NCBI GenBank assembly: GCA_963170055.1
Contig: CAUJGJ010000040.1
Span: 791,401 to 855,400 of the forward strand
Direction: 5' to 3'
DNA from: Halisarca cf. caerulea
Lineage: Eukaryota > Porifera > Demospongiae > Chondrillida > Halisarcidae
DNA length: 64,000 nucleotides
Shown: positions 35,201 to 48,292 of the stretch, in pieces
Position numbering within the stretch: the stretch's first letter is position 1
How the letters are laid out: each line of letters begins with the position of its first letter
Notes under the pieces: generated by a model
The model's input: only the letters and a program-made list of their open reading frames with translations
What the model was told of the DNA's origin: nothing
Database searches by the model: none
Translations under genes and position numbers: made by a program

Positions 35201-37769
35201 CTATGCGTGTATGAAAGTAGACATGTGACACAGGATAAACATCCCATGAAAATCATTGCTGTAATGTACTGAGGCCCTATATTGTCTTTTGTATAAGGTA
35301 CCGGGCGCTATTCAATTCTTAGAGTTAGCACTAGTACCTATGTTGTGCACATAACAACTGGTCCAAAGAATAATGTATACCCTCACTAGGTCAAACATTC
35401 CATGTATACCATTTTCTGACACATACGTACAATAGCTGTAAACTTGACATAACTCACCTGAGATCTTCAGCTCATAGGTAGCCCGTTCAAGAACCACATC
35501 GGAGCTTATGTTCTTAACTGCACACTCATATGATCCTGCATCTTCTACAGAAAGAACGTTGATAACCAATGTATTACCATTGGCCTGTCGGTTAGGGTAC
35601 TGTCCTGCTCCGATGTTGCAACCCTTATTTGGACAACTCCACTCATAGGAGACGGGAATACTGGAGGCTATTCCGGCAACACGACATACCAATACGACAC
35701 TTTCTCCAAGTTCAATTGGCATAGTAAGTGATGGGGTGTTGGAGTAGGAGTCAATGACAACTGCCGAGGAGAAAAATCAGAAATGGACATGATATCTGTA
35801 ATTCATTATGATACTTATTATGTTTAATATGTATATTTGCAAGATATAGCTTGTTACATTTTTGAAAAAGGCATATGTGGGAATTGTCTAACATTCATGT
35901 TATATACATAATCATCATCTCAACTACAAGTTTTTACATGTACATGTAATACATTGCTAGAAGTAGCCAATGGCTCAAGGCTCCCCAGTATAAATAAGAT
36001 ACTCTGATACCCTGATAATGAGTTTTATATGGAGAAGTGTTTATGGAAGCATGTCTACATGTGGACACAGGGGTGTCCTCACACACATATGGACTGAGTG
36101 GTGTACTGTAGTTGTCAAACATACAGTGAACTGTATGTCTATGTTTGCTGCCGGGTGTGTACACACATGGCACTGTACGGCATTCAACACACCCTAGGAT
36201 GATGCACTTGACTGGCTTTGCTATATGAAACATTTACGGCTTCAATGTATCCAAGTGTACTTTTCATGGGCTTTTGTGCATACACACAAACGGTCACACC
36301 TTAGGACGTATGTAGTGTGGCTTTATACCACATCACACAGACATTCAGGGCTAGGCCTACTATGGTACATCTTGATGTAGGTTTGTTCCGAGTTGTAGGT
36401 GCATTGGGTCACAATACTGCAGAGTCAATAGATTGTCACACCTTCATTTACTCCTTTGATGTAACCACACATAAATCATGATTAGACTAGGGGGAGTTCA
36501 GAGAGGTTTCGAACGTAGCACTTAGAGACAGACAGAAGGATGGGTTGTTCACTAATAGACAAAAACTACAAAGTGTATTCTCCTTTTGATGCATTCTATA
36601 TCCCTACATAGTTCCTTAGTGTCTATATATCGTTGGCATAATAATATTATACATAATATTATGTACACACACTCAACTACCCACATGTGAATATTGCATG
36701 CAAGGTTTGTGTAACACTCCATAAGGACCATTGGCCTGCTTTACACAATAAGTAAATGGTTGCAGGTTTGCATCTTGAAAACATTGTCTTATATCATGGA
36801 ATATACATGATTTACAACATGCAAAGAACAGCAGCAATTGCTCTACCAGTGTGAAATGCAGAATGAAAGCTGTTTCATAGTATGAAGAAATGTTAAATTA
36901 TTATTAGAATCAAGGCCATCTTTGAGGAGTATTCATGTGTTTTGTGTACCTTTTTGCTGTGAATGTTGAAAGAAACACACATGGATTCCAGTACACACAT
37001 ATAATGTATTTGAGTGCTTTGATCCCCTATGTACTATATACATGTCACACGCAAAGAGGCATAGGTAGAATTCTACAGTGTATGTAATACCATGCAGCCT
37101 CATGGCACTATGTGCATTGAATGAAAGCTCTCACAGCAGCTATGTGATGATAGAATACTTCTACCCATTTGCACCATTCAGAGGAGCATGCAGATTACAT
37201 ACATGTGGCATCCACAATAAGGGTAACCTTATTAACCTCGCCAAGGTACACACAATGCTGGAAATAGTCGCCTGTGTTGAGATTTGATGTGTACATTCAT
37301 AGGGTCAAAGGGGTCAGCGCATACGATCAGGTAGGGTTAGGGTTAGAGAGATAGTTGTCTGTGTTGAGATTTGATGTGTACATTCATAGGGTCAAAGGGG
37401 TCAGGGCATATGGTCAGGTATAGGGTTAGTAGGATAGATGGAAACAGTATAGACCATTCACTTCTGCTGCTGAGTTCATAGTTTTACTCTATTCAATCAT
37501 CACAAATACCTGCAAGGGTAGGGTTCAACCAGAGATATTTCAATGACCTTTGAATTAAGAAGCCACATATACAATCAGACTATATTCAATTTTCATGGGT
37601 TGAAATGCCGAATTAGCACACTTTTCTTATAAAGGGAGTGTGAGTCAAGTGGATACACTGTGAAACATTTCAAGAACTGTTTGGAAATAGAATCCATGCA
37701 AAATTTGGAAGGAAAATTTGATTGCATGATCGTGTGTATATCCATTGGTACACACACACACACACATGT

Positions 37770-37837
<68 letters not shown>

Positions 37838-37928
37838 ACACACACACACACACAAACAAACACACACAAACAAACACACACACACACACGCGCACACACA
37901 CGCGCACACACACACACACACACACACA

Positions 37929-38003
<75 letters not shown>

Positions 38004-40519
38004 CATACTCACATACACACACAACTATACTTGGATGTGATTATATACATTCTTCTATCTTTGTGTACAAGCAGAAAACTATAGAGCACCATGTTTGTGG
38101 GTTAATATGGGCAAGTGTTATGATATACAGGAAGCAAGTGTACAAATTCGGGTGTTACTTCCTCTTTTATGTAATCTGTGATATCAACCAATTATACATA
38201 TGAGGTGTGTGCCTGTTATAACAGCTCCTCATTCTGAACAATGCTAGGTGTAGTAACTTTTAGCACTCCATATATTATACAAGACAGTGTGTAATCTGAT
38301 ACTGCAAGCTGATGGATGCTAGTAGTATCACGTTTCGATGTAACACTTATGAGGGTTCCTATATATATATGCATACAATGTATGTGTGTGTGGGTGTGTG
38401 GGTGTGGGTGTGTGCGTGTGTGCGTGCATGTGTGTATGTTTGTGTGTGCGCATACGTGTGTGCGTGTGTGCATACATGCGTGCTTGTGTGTGTAGTGTAC
38501 CCATGTGTTCTGTGTGTGTATACACTTCCCATTGCAGATTGCATGGACAAATGTGGAAGTTGAACTGTGTGACTGTAAATACAAGGATGTACCAGCAGGT
38601 ACATGAACAGGACTCATTGACTCTCATACACACCTAGAGACAAACTGGCTCCGTAACAAGTCTGTGTTCACTCTTTGGAAGGCCTCCTTTTGTGTCATTT
38701 CTATAGATTCCCTTACAGTGGTGAAAATCTTACTCATATGCCTGCCCCCTGCTACACTCTCTCATGCAGAGTATCCTTATATGCCATACTTGGGGTACTC
38801 CTGTCAGCACTTGGACAGGATGTGAAGCAGAATGGTGTGTGCTGCAGAAATACTGCCTATATAGTTCTATGCTCACATCTGTTTCATGCATGGCTTTGAC
38901 TTAGTGCAGTATACCCCATAAGGTATGCACACAACTACTGATTTTGAAGTGTAAAAGGTATAATTTCCTGTGTCCATACACAGATGGACAGTATCCAACC
39001 TTGAGCCAATGGCTCAGCTTAACTATATGGCCTTTGGCACAAGCTTGCTAACTCAAAATTATTGGTTCAGCGCAAAAGAATTGTGCCTTATTTCTGCTAT
39101 ATCCTTGAATATGTTACAAAATTCAGGCATATGATGTATAGTGTGCCGTACGTGTTCTTAAGCCTAATCTGAGCTCATAAGCCACTTAACGTACGAATGT
39201 TTTGAGTGACACGTACTTTCCAGCGATTCTATGTGAATTTGTGTCGGTTAAAATTCCTATGCCCACCTTTTTGAGATTCTGATGGATTCTACGTGACTGG
39301 GATTGCCTAAAGTACTTTAATCTGCATTTCAGTGAATTTGGCAACCGATAAGGTGAAAATGAGAAGTAAGGGAGACGTAAGTAATGTGCACATTACAAAA
39401 TGGAAAATGAAATCCTCAATGCATCGGAACAATACTAATATCATGCATGTAAGTTTGTATGGTTATGTACACATAACCACATAAGTGGGCTTTTTTGGCA
39501 TTGTGACATTGACATTCTTGTGTGCACAAATGCCACTCCATGCAATAGACCACCTCCGCAGTATATCTGCACAATGTTACTACGGTAAATGTATATCACA
39601 TTGTACCAAATGCAAAATCCTTCATGTATAATAAAAACAAAGTGTACACTTTATACCATTTGTAATCCTCACCTTTGATGGTTGGTTCTTGTGAATGTAC
39701 TTGAGTGCCTGTTGAGAAAAGTTTTGAAAACATGATTTTTGCATCCCTGCACATACATCGTAACATTGATATATGACGTTTCTACACGTCACATTGAACA
39801 AATCAAGCAATCCATTATGATAATGTATATATCCATATATCCATATATATAGTATTATATACAATGCATTGCCTCAAAGTATACACTGTGTTAGCATCAA
39901 TGTTCAGTTGTTCTGTATTTGTGTTTCAGATGTTGGTACATAAGTAACACATCTCTGAACACTGCATATACATGTAGCAATACATTCTTGTTTTTGAGTG
40001 GAAATTGAGATAAATTATACAGAGCCTGAGAAGAATGGTGATTCAAAGAAGCGCATTTGTGATCTCTCCCCATTTAGCAACTTGCCTCTAAATACAAGCA
40101 TGTGATGTTCTCTCACAATGAATAGTATATTATACGAGGTCTTATTGGCACAAGACACTATTGTACAAGGTCTTATTGACACAAGACACTATTGTACAAG
40201 GAAATATGCAGTCTAAAGTGCATTGTTAGGACACTCGATAATGATAGCTAGATTCATAATGGATCTGAGAAGATTTCCGGGTTGATACCAATAATATCTT
40301 CTGTGTAATTTCTATACTTTGAAGCACTCTGGAATGATACGCGGAAAATGTTGTTCCTGCTGGACATGGGACTACCATTATTTACACTATGTTGCATTGT
40401 ATAATAATCATATATAGCCTAGGATATCACATCAATCATATTATTTCAAAGTGACAAACATCCTTACCTAGTACTTGTATTAGGAATCCAATAAGTAAAT
40501 ATCTTAACATGTAGTGCAT
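32261..40519 (-). CDS. single-pass receptor: signal peptide, 2 Ig, 2 FN3, Ser/Thr stalk, TM, tyrosine-motif tail; 9 exons, 710 aa
   Basis: Exons in coding order: 40519-40468, 39708-39673, 35760-35458, 35200-34913, 34847-34545, 34149-33856, 33646-33485, 33280-33029 and 32703-32261 (stop). All eight introns are phase 1 with GT/AG, and the total of 2133 nt stays in frame. Residues 1-18 (MHYMLRYLLIGFLIQVLG) are the signal peptide. Ig1 is about 30-130 (VLVC...YEWSC...DAGSYECAV), an Ig-like domain about 131-226 (GC...LW...FDCYV), FN3 about 227-327 and 328-425, a Ser/Thr-rich stalk 426-479 and the TM about 486-517, followed by CRSRR. The tail has SVYDTL (ITIM-like S-x-Y-x-x-L) and two copies of a Y-S-M-x-D-(L/M) motif (DMYSMPDL, EKYSMWDM); there is no kinase domain. 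The architecture fits cell adhesion or recognition; the ligand is unknown. The 3.9-kb intron after exon 2 is full of CA repeats. Confidence 0.85.
37268..37430 (+). repeat. two tandem units of about 88 bp
   Basis: TGTGTTGAGATTTGATGTGT through GGTCAAAGGGGTCAG occurs twice, with a TAGGGTTAGGGTTAG stretch between the units. It lies in the large intron of the receptor gene. Confidence 0.8.
37750..38003. repeat. (CA)n microsatellite, about 250 bp
   Basis: Long AC/CA repeat with rare interruptions (CG, CAAA). All overlapping reading frames are low-complexity artefacts. Confidence 0.97.
38378..38520. repeat. (TG)n-type imperfect microsatellite
   Basis: TG/CATG-rich repeat with variable interruptions, in the receptor intron. 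Confidence 0.85.
40136..40201 (+). repeat. two tandem units of about 33 bp
   Basis: AGGTCTTATTGGCACAAGAC...ATTGTACA is present twice in tandem. It lies upstream of the second coding exon in the receptor's first intron. Confidence 0.8.
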
Positions 40520-41436
40520 TTTGCTAGATTCTTCCTTCTTGATTCTGAAACAACCTTGCCTTTCACTAAGAGCTGCTCAGTCAGTGCATGTGATCGAGGT
40601 AATCAGAGAAACACATCTGGATGCTCCTGGGTGCACAATGGCTTATATACATGAAGCAGAGGGTGTGTCGCCATAAAAGGTTAAGGTCAGCCACTGTGTA
40701 CACTGCCTTCCATTCAGGTCTGTCTATATGGGCCTGCCATACACGAATCACTACTAGCGCAGTCACCACTGCAAAGCCATACAAGTGCAGGCGTACCTGA
40801 TATGTGTGGTGCCCTGTATACACTGGGCACACCTGGCAAGCCATACATGCTCATGTGTATTGATGCTGGCTGACCACATAGCCACATGGGCTGAGGATGT
40901 TAGGCAACAGTGGCCTTTCATGCCCACAGTTGTAACAATATCCATCATCACTTTTGGATAATGGGGTGGGCTAAACAGAGTTTGTTTAAGTATCACTCCA
41001 TTGTCTTCAGTATAACTTGGCTGCCAACAGTTTACAAACACAGTTTACATTCAAAAATGTATAAGAATGAGTAATGCTTGTGTGTATGTATTTTAGTATG
41101 GAAAAGCTTCTAATTGGATGTGTTTTCTTTGGACGGAGATGAATGTAACTAATTGTCATCAACAATCATTCCATTGTACAATGTTTTGCCCACTTGGGCT
41201 ACTCCTGGTACACGCAATTAAAACTATATTAAAACCAAAAGTGATTGAACATTGTAAGTGAATGGATAGAAAATTTATCAATGGGATCAAAACATGCATG
41301 AGGCTTGTCCAATCAGGGGATCCCACACATGACTGAGCTGAGACCCATATTGACTCAAGGACACACACACACGCACACACATGTCAATGTGCCCTCGTTC
41401 AAGCATGTTGTGTGTGATTGTGTGTGTGTGTGTCAC

Positions 41437-41508
<72 letters not shown>

Positions 41509-42100
41509 ATGTATGTGCCAGTGTGCCTGTGTGTAAGTAAAATTGTCCTAACTAACTTGTGGCCTTAGTATACATCTGCCCACAATTCTTCAGCATGTAC
41601 AAAAAGATTTTGCCCAGTATTTTTCATAAGATTACATTAGAGGTTCAGTGTTTGTTTGTTGTTTGTAGGTATGTGTTAAATCATAAAATTAATTAATAGT
41701 ATTATAGGTTTAAATATGCCCATTAGGCAATTGTGTGGAGTATAGCTAAGTTTGAGAGCCTCAGGAGCTGCTGCAGGTACTGTAACAAATACATTGTTGT
41801 CATTTGGACCTATTGTGTGTACTGCTCATCCGATAATTTATCCTTTACTGTGGATCAAGTTGACTCCGAATGTTGTGTTATTGTGGATGAGCCCCTACAG
41901 TGGTGCGACCCCTAGTTATGGATGATCACATTACTTTAGTGTATTTGTTACGAATTTTGTACACAAGTAATATGTAGCAACAGTTCCAAGAATCTATAGC
42001 AACAAATCCATGCAATATAATGCAATGATGTTATAATGTATACTAAAATCTAATGTAGAATTGGAGATTGTTGTGTTCTATTTATGACACATTTGATAAT
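40520..42100. other. upstream of the receptor gene; microsatellite
   Basis: No exon supported. Presumably includes the receptor promoter, but no core element could be assigned with confidence. 41410-41510 is a (TG)n microsatellite. Confidence 0.4.
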
Positions 42101-42121
42101 TTACTGCAATAAACAAAATAT

Positions 42122-42359
42122 ATGAATGACAGCACATGTTCACTTCTGGGACTGAGTGTGGAAGAGCCGATAACAGGGGATGACACAAAGAGGAATGAGC
42201 TCTGCTTTGTTGCACTGATTGCAGCAGTGCTGACAGTCAAGGACACCAGGCAGAATGTCAGGAAAGAAGCTCTCACAAAATTGCTGGGAGAGAGGAGTGC
42301 TGTCCACAGAAATAGTTGCACTTCTCTCCATGGACAAGTGGAGAGCCATCATCTCCCTA
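42122..42359 (+). other. open frame of unknown nature, cut by MITE E
   Basis: An ATG-less frame reads ...NDSTCSLLGLSVEEPITG...VKDTRQNVRKEALTKLLGE without stops until the family E end at 42360. It resembles real coding sequence in composition, but no family was recognised. After the element the frame does not clearly resume. Confidence 0.25.
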
Positions 42360-43853
42360 CGCATGTGGGACATGTCCAGATTTGTTATGATAACGCTCCT
42401 GAGTTTGCATAATGATAAACTATATTTTGGTGCCTATACGTTATTAGTCGCGCATTTATCTCATGATTTAGGCTGATATTCCGTCGTATACGAGTGCTGA
42501 ATCCGTGTTTAGTGACGTTTTGTGTCGTCACAGTTTCTGTGTCACATGCTTGCTTGTGACCGAACTGAATGTTCTTCGGAATTGTAGTTTTCGGCTGGGT
42601 GATGCATGAGGGAACAAGCTAGAGGTAGTTTCTTGGTGCCAACTTTGAGCCATCTGGAGGATACAACTTTTCCATGTGGCAGCAAGAGAGCTTTTGTTCC
42701 TGTCCAAAGTTATTGGCACTTGAAATTTGTCTTTTGATGGCCAATACTACAGATCTCGGCTTTGGAGAGGAATTGTCTTTGCTGCCACATGGAAAAGTTA
42801 GTAAATGTTTTTCTATAGCGATTAATGTGAAAAGTACGCAGGTGTGTTATGTCCGAATCCAGCCATAAGTGTAACATTATACGGTTTCACTCAATGAATT
42901 TCATTATAGCGCTAACCGCATGGGCTTGTCATGCGCAGATAGCGAGATTTTCGTAATGACATCATGCGCAAACTGAACGTATACGCGAGAATACGAGAAA
43001 GATGTGCGGACTCATTCGTAGAACATGTGACAGCATGTGACTACAGTCTAAAGAAGAGAGATGCTCGAGTGGAAATTTTTATTCAAAATCGCGGTGGTAA
43101 AAATCTCGACTCGGAGCAACGGCAATAGTGCCATCGTGTTCCCAATAGTCCAAACCGCGGTGAAAGATTCCTGGAGCTTTGTACCTTCTACCGTTCGAGT
43201 TATGTCCCGTGTTTTGTGGTTGGAGACCTCCGAAAACGACGGAAACCCCTAGACATAACAGCCGTGCTTTGAGCTACCGGGCTCCAGGAATCTTTCAGGG
43301 CACTTATGTACCTAAGGAGTCGTTTGAACCTAATGGCGTGTTCAGAAGCTGAGATTTTTACCACCGCGATTTTGCTTTTTTGTCATTTCGACAATAGCCG
43401 AAGAAATTGCGTGTAATGGGACGTTTGACTTGTAGAAAGTCTTAAAGAGAACACCAACCTCACTTCAATATGTTTGTAATGTAGAATAGCATGTCTGTGT
43501 CATTATTACCCATTGCAGAAAGCAAAAACTGGGGGTTAATTTTGGTGCCTACGAAGCGTCGGCCATTTTGTGTTATGTCCAGAATCGGACATAACTCACC
43601 TGCGTAGTCTTGAAAGTGCTCCACCATCTATCACCCAAGCATTTTGCTTTTTAGTAGGGGTTAGTAAACCTTAGTAGCTTCTGCGTGCTTGAAGCAGGTC
43701 TTTCAAAAGGGTACTCGTCGAAACGCTTATGTGTCTGCCTACATGTTAATCCTATGTTTGACACTCTGAAGCTTCTGCAAGTTGAGAACAGAAGCTGTAA
43801 AAAAGACCGAAATTTTCACACCTTCGAATTAGCGCAGACATGTCCCACATGCG
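42360..43853 (+). mobile_element. MITE family E, copy 2, with nested F element
   Basis: CGCATGTGGGACATGTCC to GACATGTCCCACATGCG, flanked by TA on both sides. The E sequence is split by 42837-43604. Compared with 6138-6867 the two halves together form one complete element. Confidence 0.87.
42837..43604 (+). mobile_element. MITE family F, copy 2 (768 bp)
   Basis: CGCAGGTGTGTTATGTCCGA to TCGGACATAACTCACCTGCG, with TA on both sides inside the E element. The right end contains a GTTATGTCC-AGAAT-CGGACATAAC hairpin. Comparison with E copy 1 gives the empty site. Confidence 0.87.
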
Positions 43854-44255
43854 TAACCAGTTCTCGTTCTCCTTCTAGGATCTCTTGACACAGTGTGGTG
43901 ATTCGTTCTCAAGGGTGTACATGTTCACAGTCCCAATGACCGAGAAATTAACTAATAATTCTGGTGTATAACCTGTGTGGCTGCCGCCCCTTGTCCCAAA
44001 TTACTTCCAAATATGTTATAATAAACCGTGGCTGAAACTCTGCCAAAATGCAGGAAATTGTCTTCAGAATTGCAACGAATAAATAATTTTTAATGTCACT
44101 GTATTCCTGCCACACAATAATTCAAAGGAAAAATTCGCCTATATCAAAATTGGAATCCGAATCCTGGAAGAATCCAGGATTACCCAAAAGTATACAAACT
44201 GCCTACAGTTGACACCTGGCAGTTGATAATGGCTGTAACTGTGTGCACTTGACAC

Positions 44256-44711
44256 TTGCCATGCGCCTTGAATTTTGGTTTCCTTGGGAACATCAGAATG
44301 CAGCACAGCAAGTACCAATCACTTACAATCAAGAGAAAACTGGAGATCATCAACCTTGTTGACCAAGTGCCTCCTGGAAAGAGAGACATTGCTAGTGAAG
44401 TGGGAATTCCAGGGAGCACTCTGAGCACAATCTCATGATTAGTGTTGGAGACATTGTACCATCATTTGATCCAAGTGCCACTGCTCAGGATGATAAAGTA
44501 GATGATTTCGGTGACTCACTGCCTAGAGTTTCGTTCAGCAAGGCAATTCTACCTTTCAATACATTCAGGCATTCCTCCTTTGCAATACCACCCAAGCAGA
44601 CAAGACTTATAAACTTATAGGGAGCTAGACATTGATTTACTGACATCAACAAACAATGTTGATTTATGTGTTCAAACCTCAATTACTGACTTATTCAAAC
44701 CAGCTTCATGA
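44256..44711 (+). pseudogene. internally deleted Tigger/pogo-like transposase relic
   Basis: The N-terminal part (44290-44438) reads KYQSLTIKRKLEIINLVDQV...RDIASEVGIPGSTLSTIS, a CENP-B-type/psq helix-turn-helix. It then stops. The remaining 270 bp encode, in shifted frames, an acidic DDFGDSLPRVSF segment and a C-terminus QTSITDLFKPAS ending at TGA 44709-44711. The catalytic DDE core is absent. QTSITDLF fits a PCNA-interacting (PIP-box) pattern, known from pogo transposase. Confidence 0.7.
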
Positions 44712-45055
44712 CTTTCCATTGTGCATTGTTCATAAGATTTACTGTTCACTTCATTTTTGCTATTTCATGCGTGCTTATGCAATCTCTTATGCTGTATGGA
44801 TAATTGAAATTTCCTGTTAATACAATTTTTTGCTGTTTTAGTAATTTGAATTATCAGATTATACTATATATATGAATAGAGCTTTACACTTTTGAAATTT
44901 GCAATGAAACTAAAATAGGGGCTGTTGCACGTAATGGCACCACTTCTTATACTAAGTCTTGCGTGAACAGCTGTGTACCTGTACTTGCCATTGCCCACGT
45001 CCACACCACCCAAGTGGATATTGTAAAGCTTGATTGATTGTAAAGTTATGTGCAA

Positions 45056-45673
45056 AAAAGGCAGTCTACTAAACGGCGCACTGTGATTCGATTTCTACTT
45101 TGAAGGGTTCCTACGAAAGTTAACCAATTTTTCACCGTACGGCTTCTTGAAATTCGCTTTTTGTCTTGTTATGTGTAGGTTTTTTATAGTTTTTGAGAAG
45201 ATACAAATATAAAAACACGTGCATGTAAAACAAATGGAATAATGTATCAAAAAGCCATACGGTTAAAACTTAGTATTGCTCTTTGTCAAGAACCTTGTAA
45301 AGTTTCAGAGCTACAAAGCACTGCTTAGTAGACTGTCTTTTGTGAAGAAAATTTGTCCTTGAGCATTTGTCATCTTCCATCTAAGTCACGCCAATGTTAG
45401 GTGACTATGCTCACGATATTGCAATACATTCTACTTCAAAGGGTTCCTATGAATGGTAGCTAACTTTTCCCTAATTCAGCGTTCGGTTTTCCTATTTGTT
45501 CTGGCGATGTTAAGGTTTTAAAAGATTTAGTAAGAACAAAAAAGAAGACAAATTATCCAGCCTGAGTTCACACAGTCTGCACATGACCAACCCACGTAAA
45601 ATTTGCAAATGTGACACTTTTATAACATTCCTTTAAAACCACCAAATGCCCCCTTTCTGGCTGAGTTTGCACA
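45056..45673 (+). mobile_element. MITE family C fragment
   Basis: Aligns with 11725-12345 (CTGTGATTCGATTTCTACTT, GTCACGCCAATGTTAGGTGA, TTTCTGGCTGAGTTTGCAC). The left end is missing, and the right end abuts family F copy 3. Confidence 0.7.
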
Positions 45674-47193
45674 CGCAGGTATATTATGTCCGATTTATGG
45701 ACATAAAACAAAATGGCGTTGTCTTCGTGGCCCTTCAAATATTCGGCTTGTTTTCTGTTTGAATACGAGTAGATGTTCTAAGAACACATTTTACCGTATC
45801 TAGAACATATATGCTTAGTATCTGAATCACTGAAAAGATAATACGACGGTCATAAGTCGCGTATGCCGTGTTTTCTTTTACCATATCAAAAAAACCACCT
45901 TTTACCGTATCTACAACATATGTGACCGTACCTGCGATAAGGGACCACTTCGTGGGTCTAGCTGATTTTGTGTTTTTGCATGGTTCGATAGCGTTTTGAA
46001 CGCAATACAACGTGAAACCACTCGCGCTGTCATCGCAAATTCCGTTCTGGAGTTACGTCTGAATTATTCCGATATCGCGTATACTTTACTTTTGAGCTAC
46101 AAGAGTTTATGGTTCTATTTCCGTTAGCATGTATACTGTTAGTATACGGCTTTCGTCACGTGCAGGTCTTTTTCATTGGCCTTTCATGCAGGCAGTGATT
46201 ATGTCATTGACCGCAAATTTAGATATGCGGAGAAAATGGCGGATTGTACGGAAGCGATCAAGATAAAAAGTGCTATAACTCGCTTAAATTTAATCGTATC
46301 GCACTAAAACTTCACAGAACTTTCGAAAATGGCATAAGAAAGAGTTATGTGTGAAAAAACAAAATTTGCGCACCTTTTGATAAATTGTTATTTTACCGCC
46401 TTTCTCTAATGTTTGCTTTACCACAAAGTGGTCCCTTTTCACAAGTACGGTCACATATATACTTAGTATCTGAAGTGCTAAAAAGATAATACGAAGGTCA
46501 TGAGTTACGTATGCCGTGTTTTCTTTCACCATATTGAAAAAATTATAAATGCCAAATTCTGGTAGTAAAGATCCGGGCTTTTGCTCACAAAACTAGGTTC
46601 AAACGAAAGCACAGAATAAAATCTTACTAAATCGAATCTTGCATCTTGCAGCTCCTTTCTACGGCTGTTACTTCCAAGGTTTTCTGCTGAAAAAGAAGGT
46701 CCCCAGCTACAAGACGCTGGACATAAAAGGAATGTGATGATGTACAAAGTCGCAAGATTCGATTTTGGAGGTTTGGTCCTTTAAGAACAACATACTAAAG
46801 TTTCAAAGCCAAACTCAGAGATCTCTACCACCAGAATTTTCGTTAAAGTTTTCCTATCAAACTTGACTGCTCGGTAGGTTGACATCACATGCAGTCACGT
46901 GGTTTGATTACGTCATACCAAGCAGGACGGCCGGGCGTACTGGCAGTATAGCTACTTAACTAATTTTAATACGAATGAAATCATCTCTATTGAAGCTTAG
47001 AACGAAATCAGCAATGAAAGAACACCTTTGGACCACTGATTTCGTAGTGTTTTACTTTGTTAAAGGCGTTTAGCGTTAAAATCATGTGACCCTTGCATGA
47101 AATTCCCTCTAATGTAAACAAAGTAATTGTTATGTAAACAATTCTGCTTTACCATAAACAATCCTCCCCGTTTTCGGACATAACCTACCTGCG
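45674..47193 (+). mobile_element. MITE family F, copy 3, with nested H element
   Basis: CGCAGGTATATTATGTCCGA to TTTCGGACATAACCTACCTGCG. Flanking dinucleotides are CA and TA, so the duplication is not exact. Without the H element (45921-46455) it is about 985 bp. Confidence 0.78.
45921..46455 (+). mobile_element. MITE family H, copy 2 (535 bp)
   Basis: TGTGACCGTACCTGCGATAA to CACAAGTACGGTCACA, flanked by TA on both sides. Aligned end to end with 1656-2200. Confidence 0.85.
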
Positions 47194-47972
47194 TATGTTT
47201 CATTGAACTTATAATGGATGTTATTTCATCTGTAGGGTACATGAGCCAATGGGGACCTTTTGCAGCTCTTAATTTGGGTCAATTACAAGAGCTTACTCAT
47301 GATTGGCTCATCACACAATGAAATAATGAAATGTATAAATGTATGTTTCAGTGTATTAATAATGGAAGTCATTTTATCTGTAGGGTATACACATGAGTCA
47401 ATATTGAAATTTTTTTCAGACTATAAAGAGTACTTATATTCTGTAAAGGAAGATACCAATCGAGGCTCCACCATGTGTGTAAATGACAACGGACTAAACA
47501 CAACTATCCCTATAGTCATACACACACACACACACACACACATTTTCATTTGTATTTGCAAGTTATGTAAAAACTGCATTCAGGCCCACAACGGGGTGAA
47601 AAATGTGCAAGAAAAGAAGAAATCCAAGATAAAAGCTTTAAGAGGCTACTAGTGCACTAGCAAATGGCATTAAGTGATAACTCATGTAATTGTAGGAAGG
47701 ATTTCAAAGACCATGTTTGATTTGCTGTTTTTATTTAATCCTGTGTAAACACCTACATATGTATTATTCACAACAAAGTACTCTTTTGATGCATATACAT
47801 AAGCGCTACCAGATAATATTTTTATGTAACACACGCACACACACGTACACACACACACACACATTGTCTGTGTGTTATACAGCAGAAGTTGAAATGAAAA
47901 CAATATATATATAGGGCTCCATCGAATTATGCATTCCTGAATAAATGTAATACACATTTGCCAAAAACTACA

Positions 47973-48127
47973 CTACACATAGTCATATTCTCTTGACTTA
48001 GTGCCAATCACTGGTGTGTAACATGGGTTAACAGTCATTTCAAGTGATTCAGCCTCTTCACCTTCATGCATATGGTTCATGGTACCTACAGCTGACCGTA
48101 TAGTTTCGTACTGATGCACTGATGACC
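47973..48127 (-). CDS. orphan terminal exon: receptor cytoplasmic tail with three tyrosine motifs
   Basis: Acceptor TTTAG at 48128-48132 is followed by an open frame to TAG at 47973-47975. In phase 1 it reads SSVHQYETIRSAVG, then ESLEMTVNPCYTPVIGTKSR, ending EYDYV. QYETI and CYTPV resemble SH2-docking or ITIM-like sites. The same strand and phase as the Ig/FN3 receptor exons suggest another receptor-like gene. No TM or ectodomain exon was found upstream before 49 kb, so it is either a remnant or the end of a gene with distant exons. Confidence 0.5.
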
Positions 48128-48292
48128 CTAAATATTGTACAGATAGGCAGTACACAACAAATTTAATATCAACAATAGCTCACACACACATGTTATACTT
48201 TGAAGCTAAGTTCATATTATATCTAGATATATAATGTAAAGCAGATTGTGTGTTTTGCACATAGAATATTACGGTGGGCTTTAAAACTTTAA

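Noticed and set aside
37320..37345. TAGGGTTAGGGTTAG, telomere-like
   Set aside because: Only two units, inside an 88-bp tandem repeat; not evidence of an interstitial telomere.
37593..38203. Several Cys-Val and Thr-His repeat frames of 109-152 codons
   Set aside because: Low-complexity translations of the (CA)n/(TG)n microsatellite in a receptor intron.
38656..38899. Hydrophobic + frame (VSLYAILGVLLSALGQ) after a possible acceptor
   Set aside because: Looks like a signal peptide by chance; no ATG in frame at the right place and no partner exon. It lies in an intron of the opposite-strand receptor.
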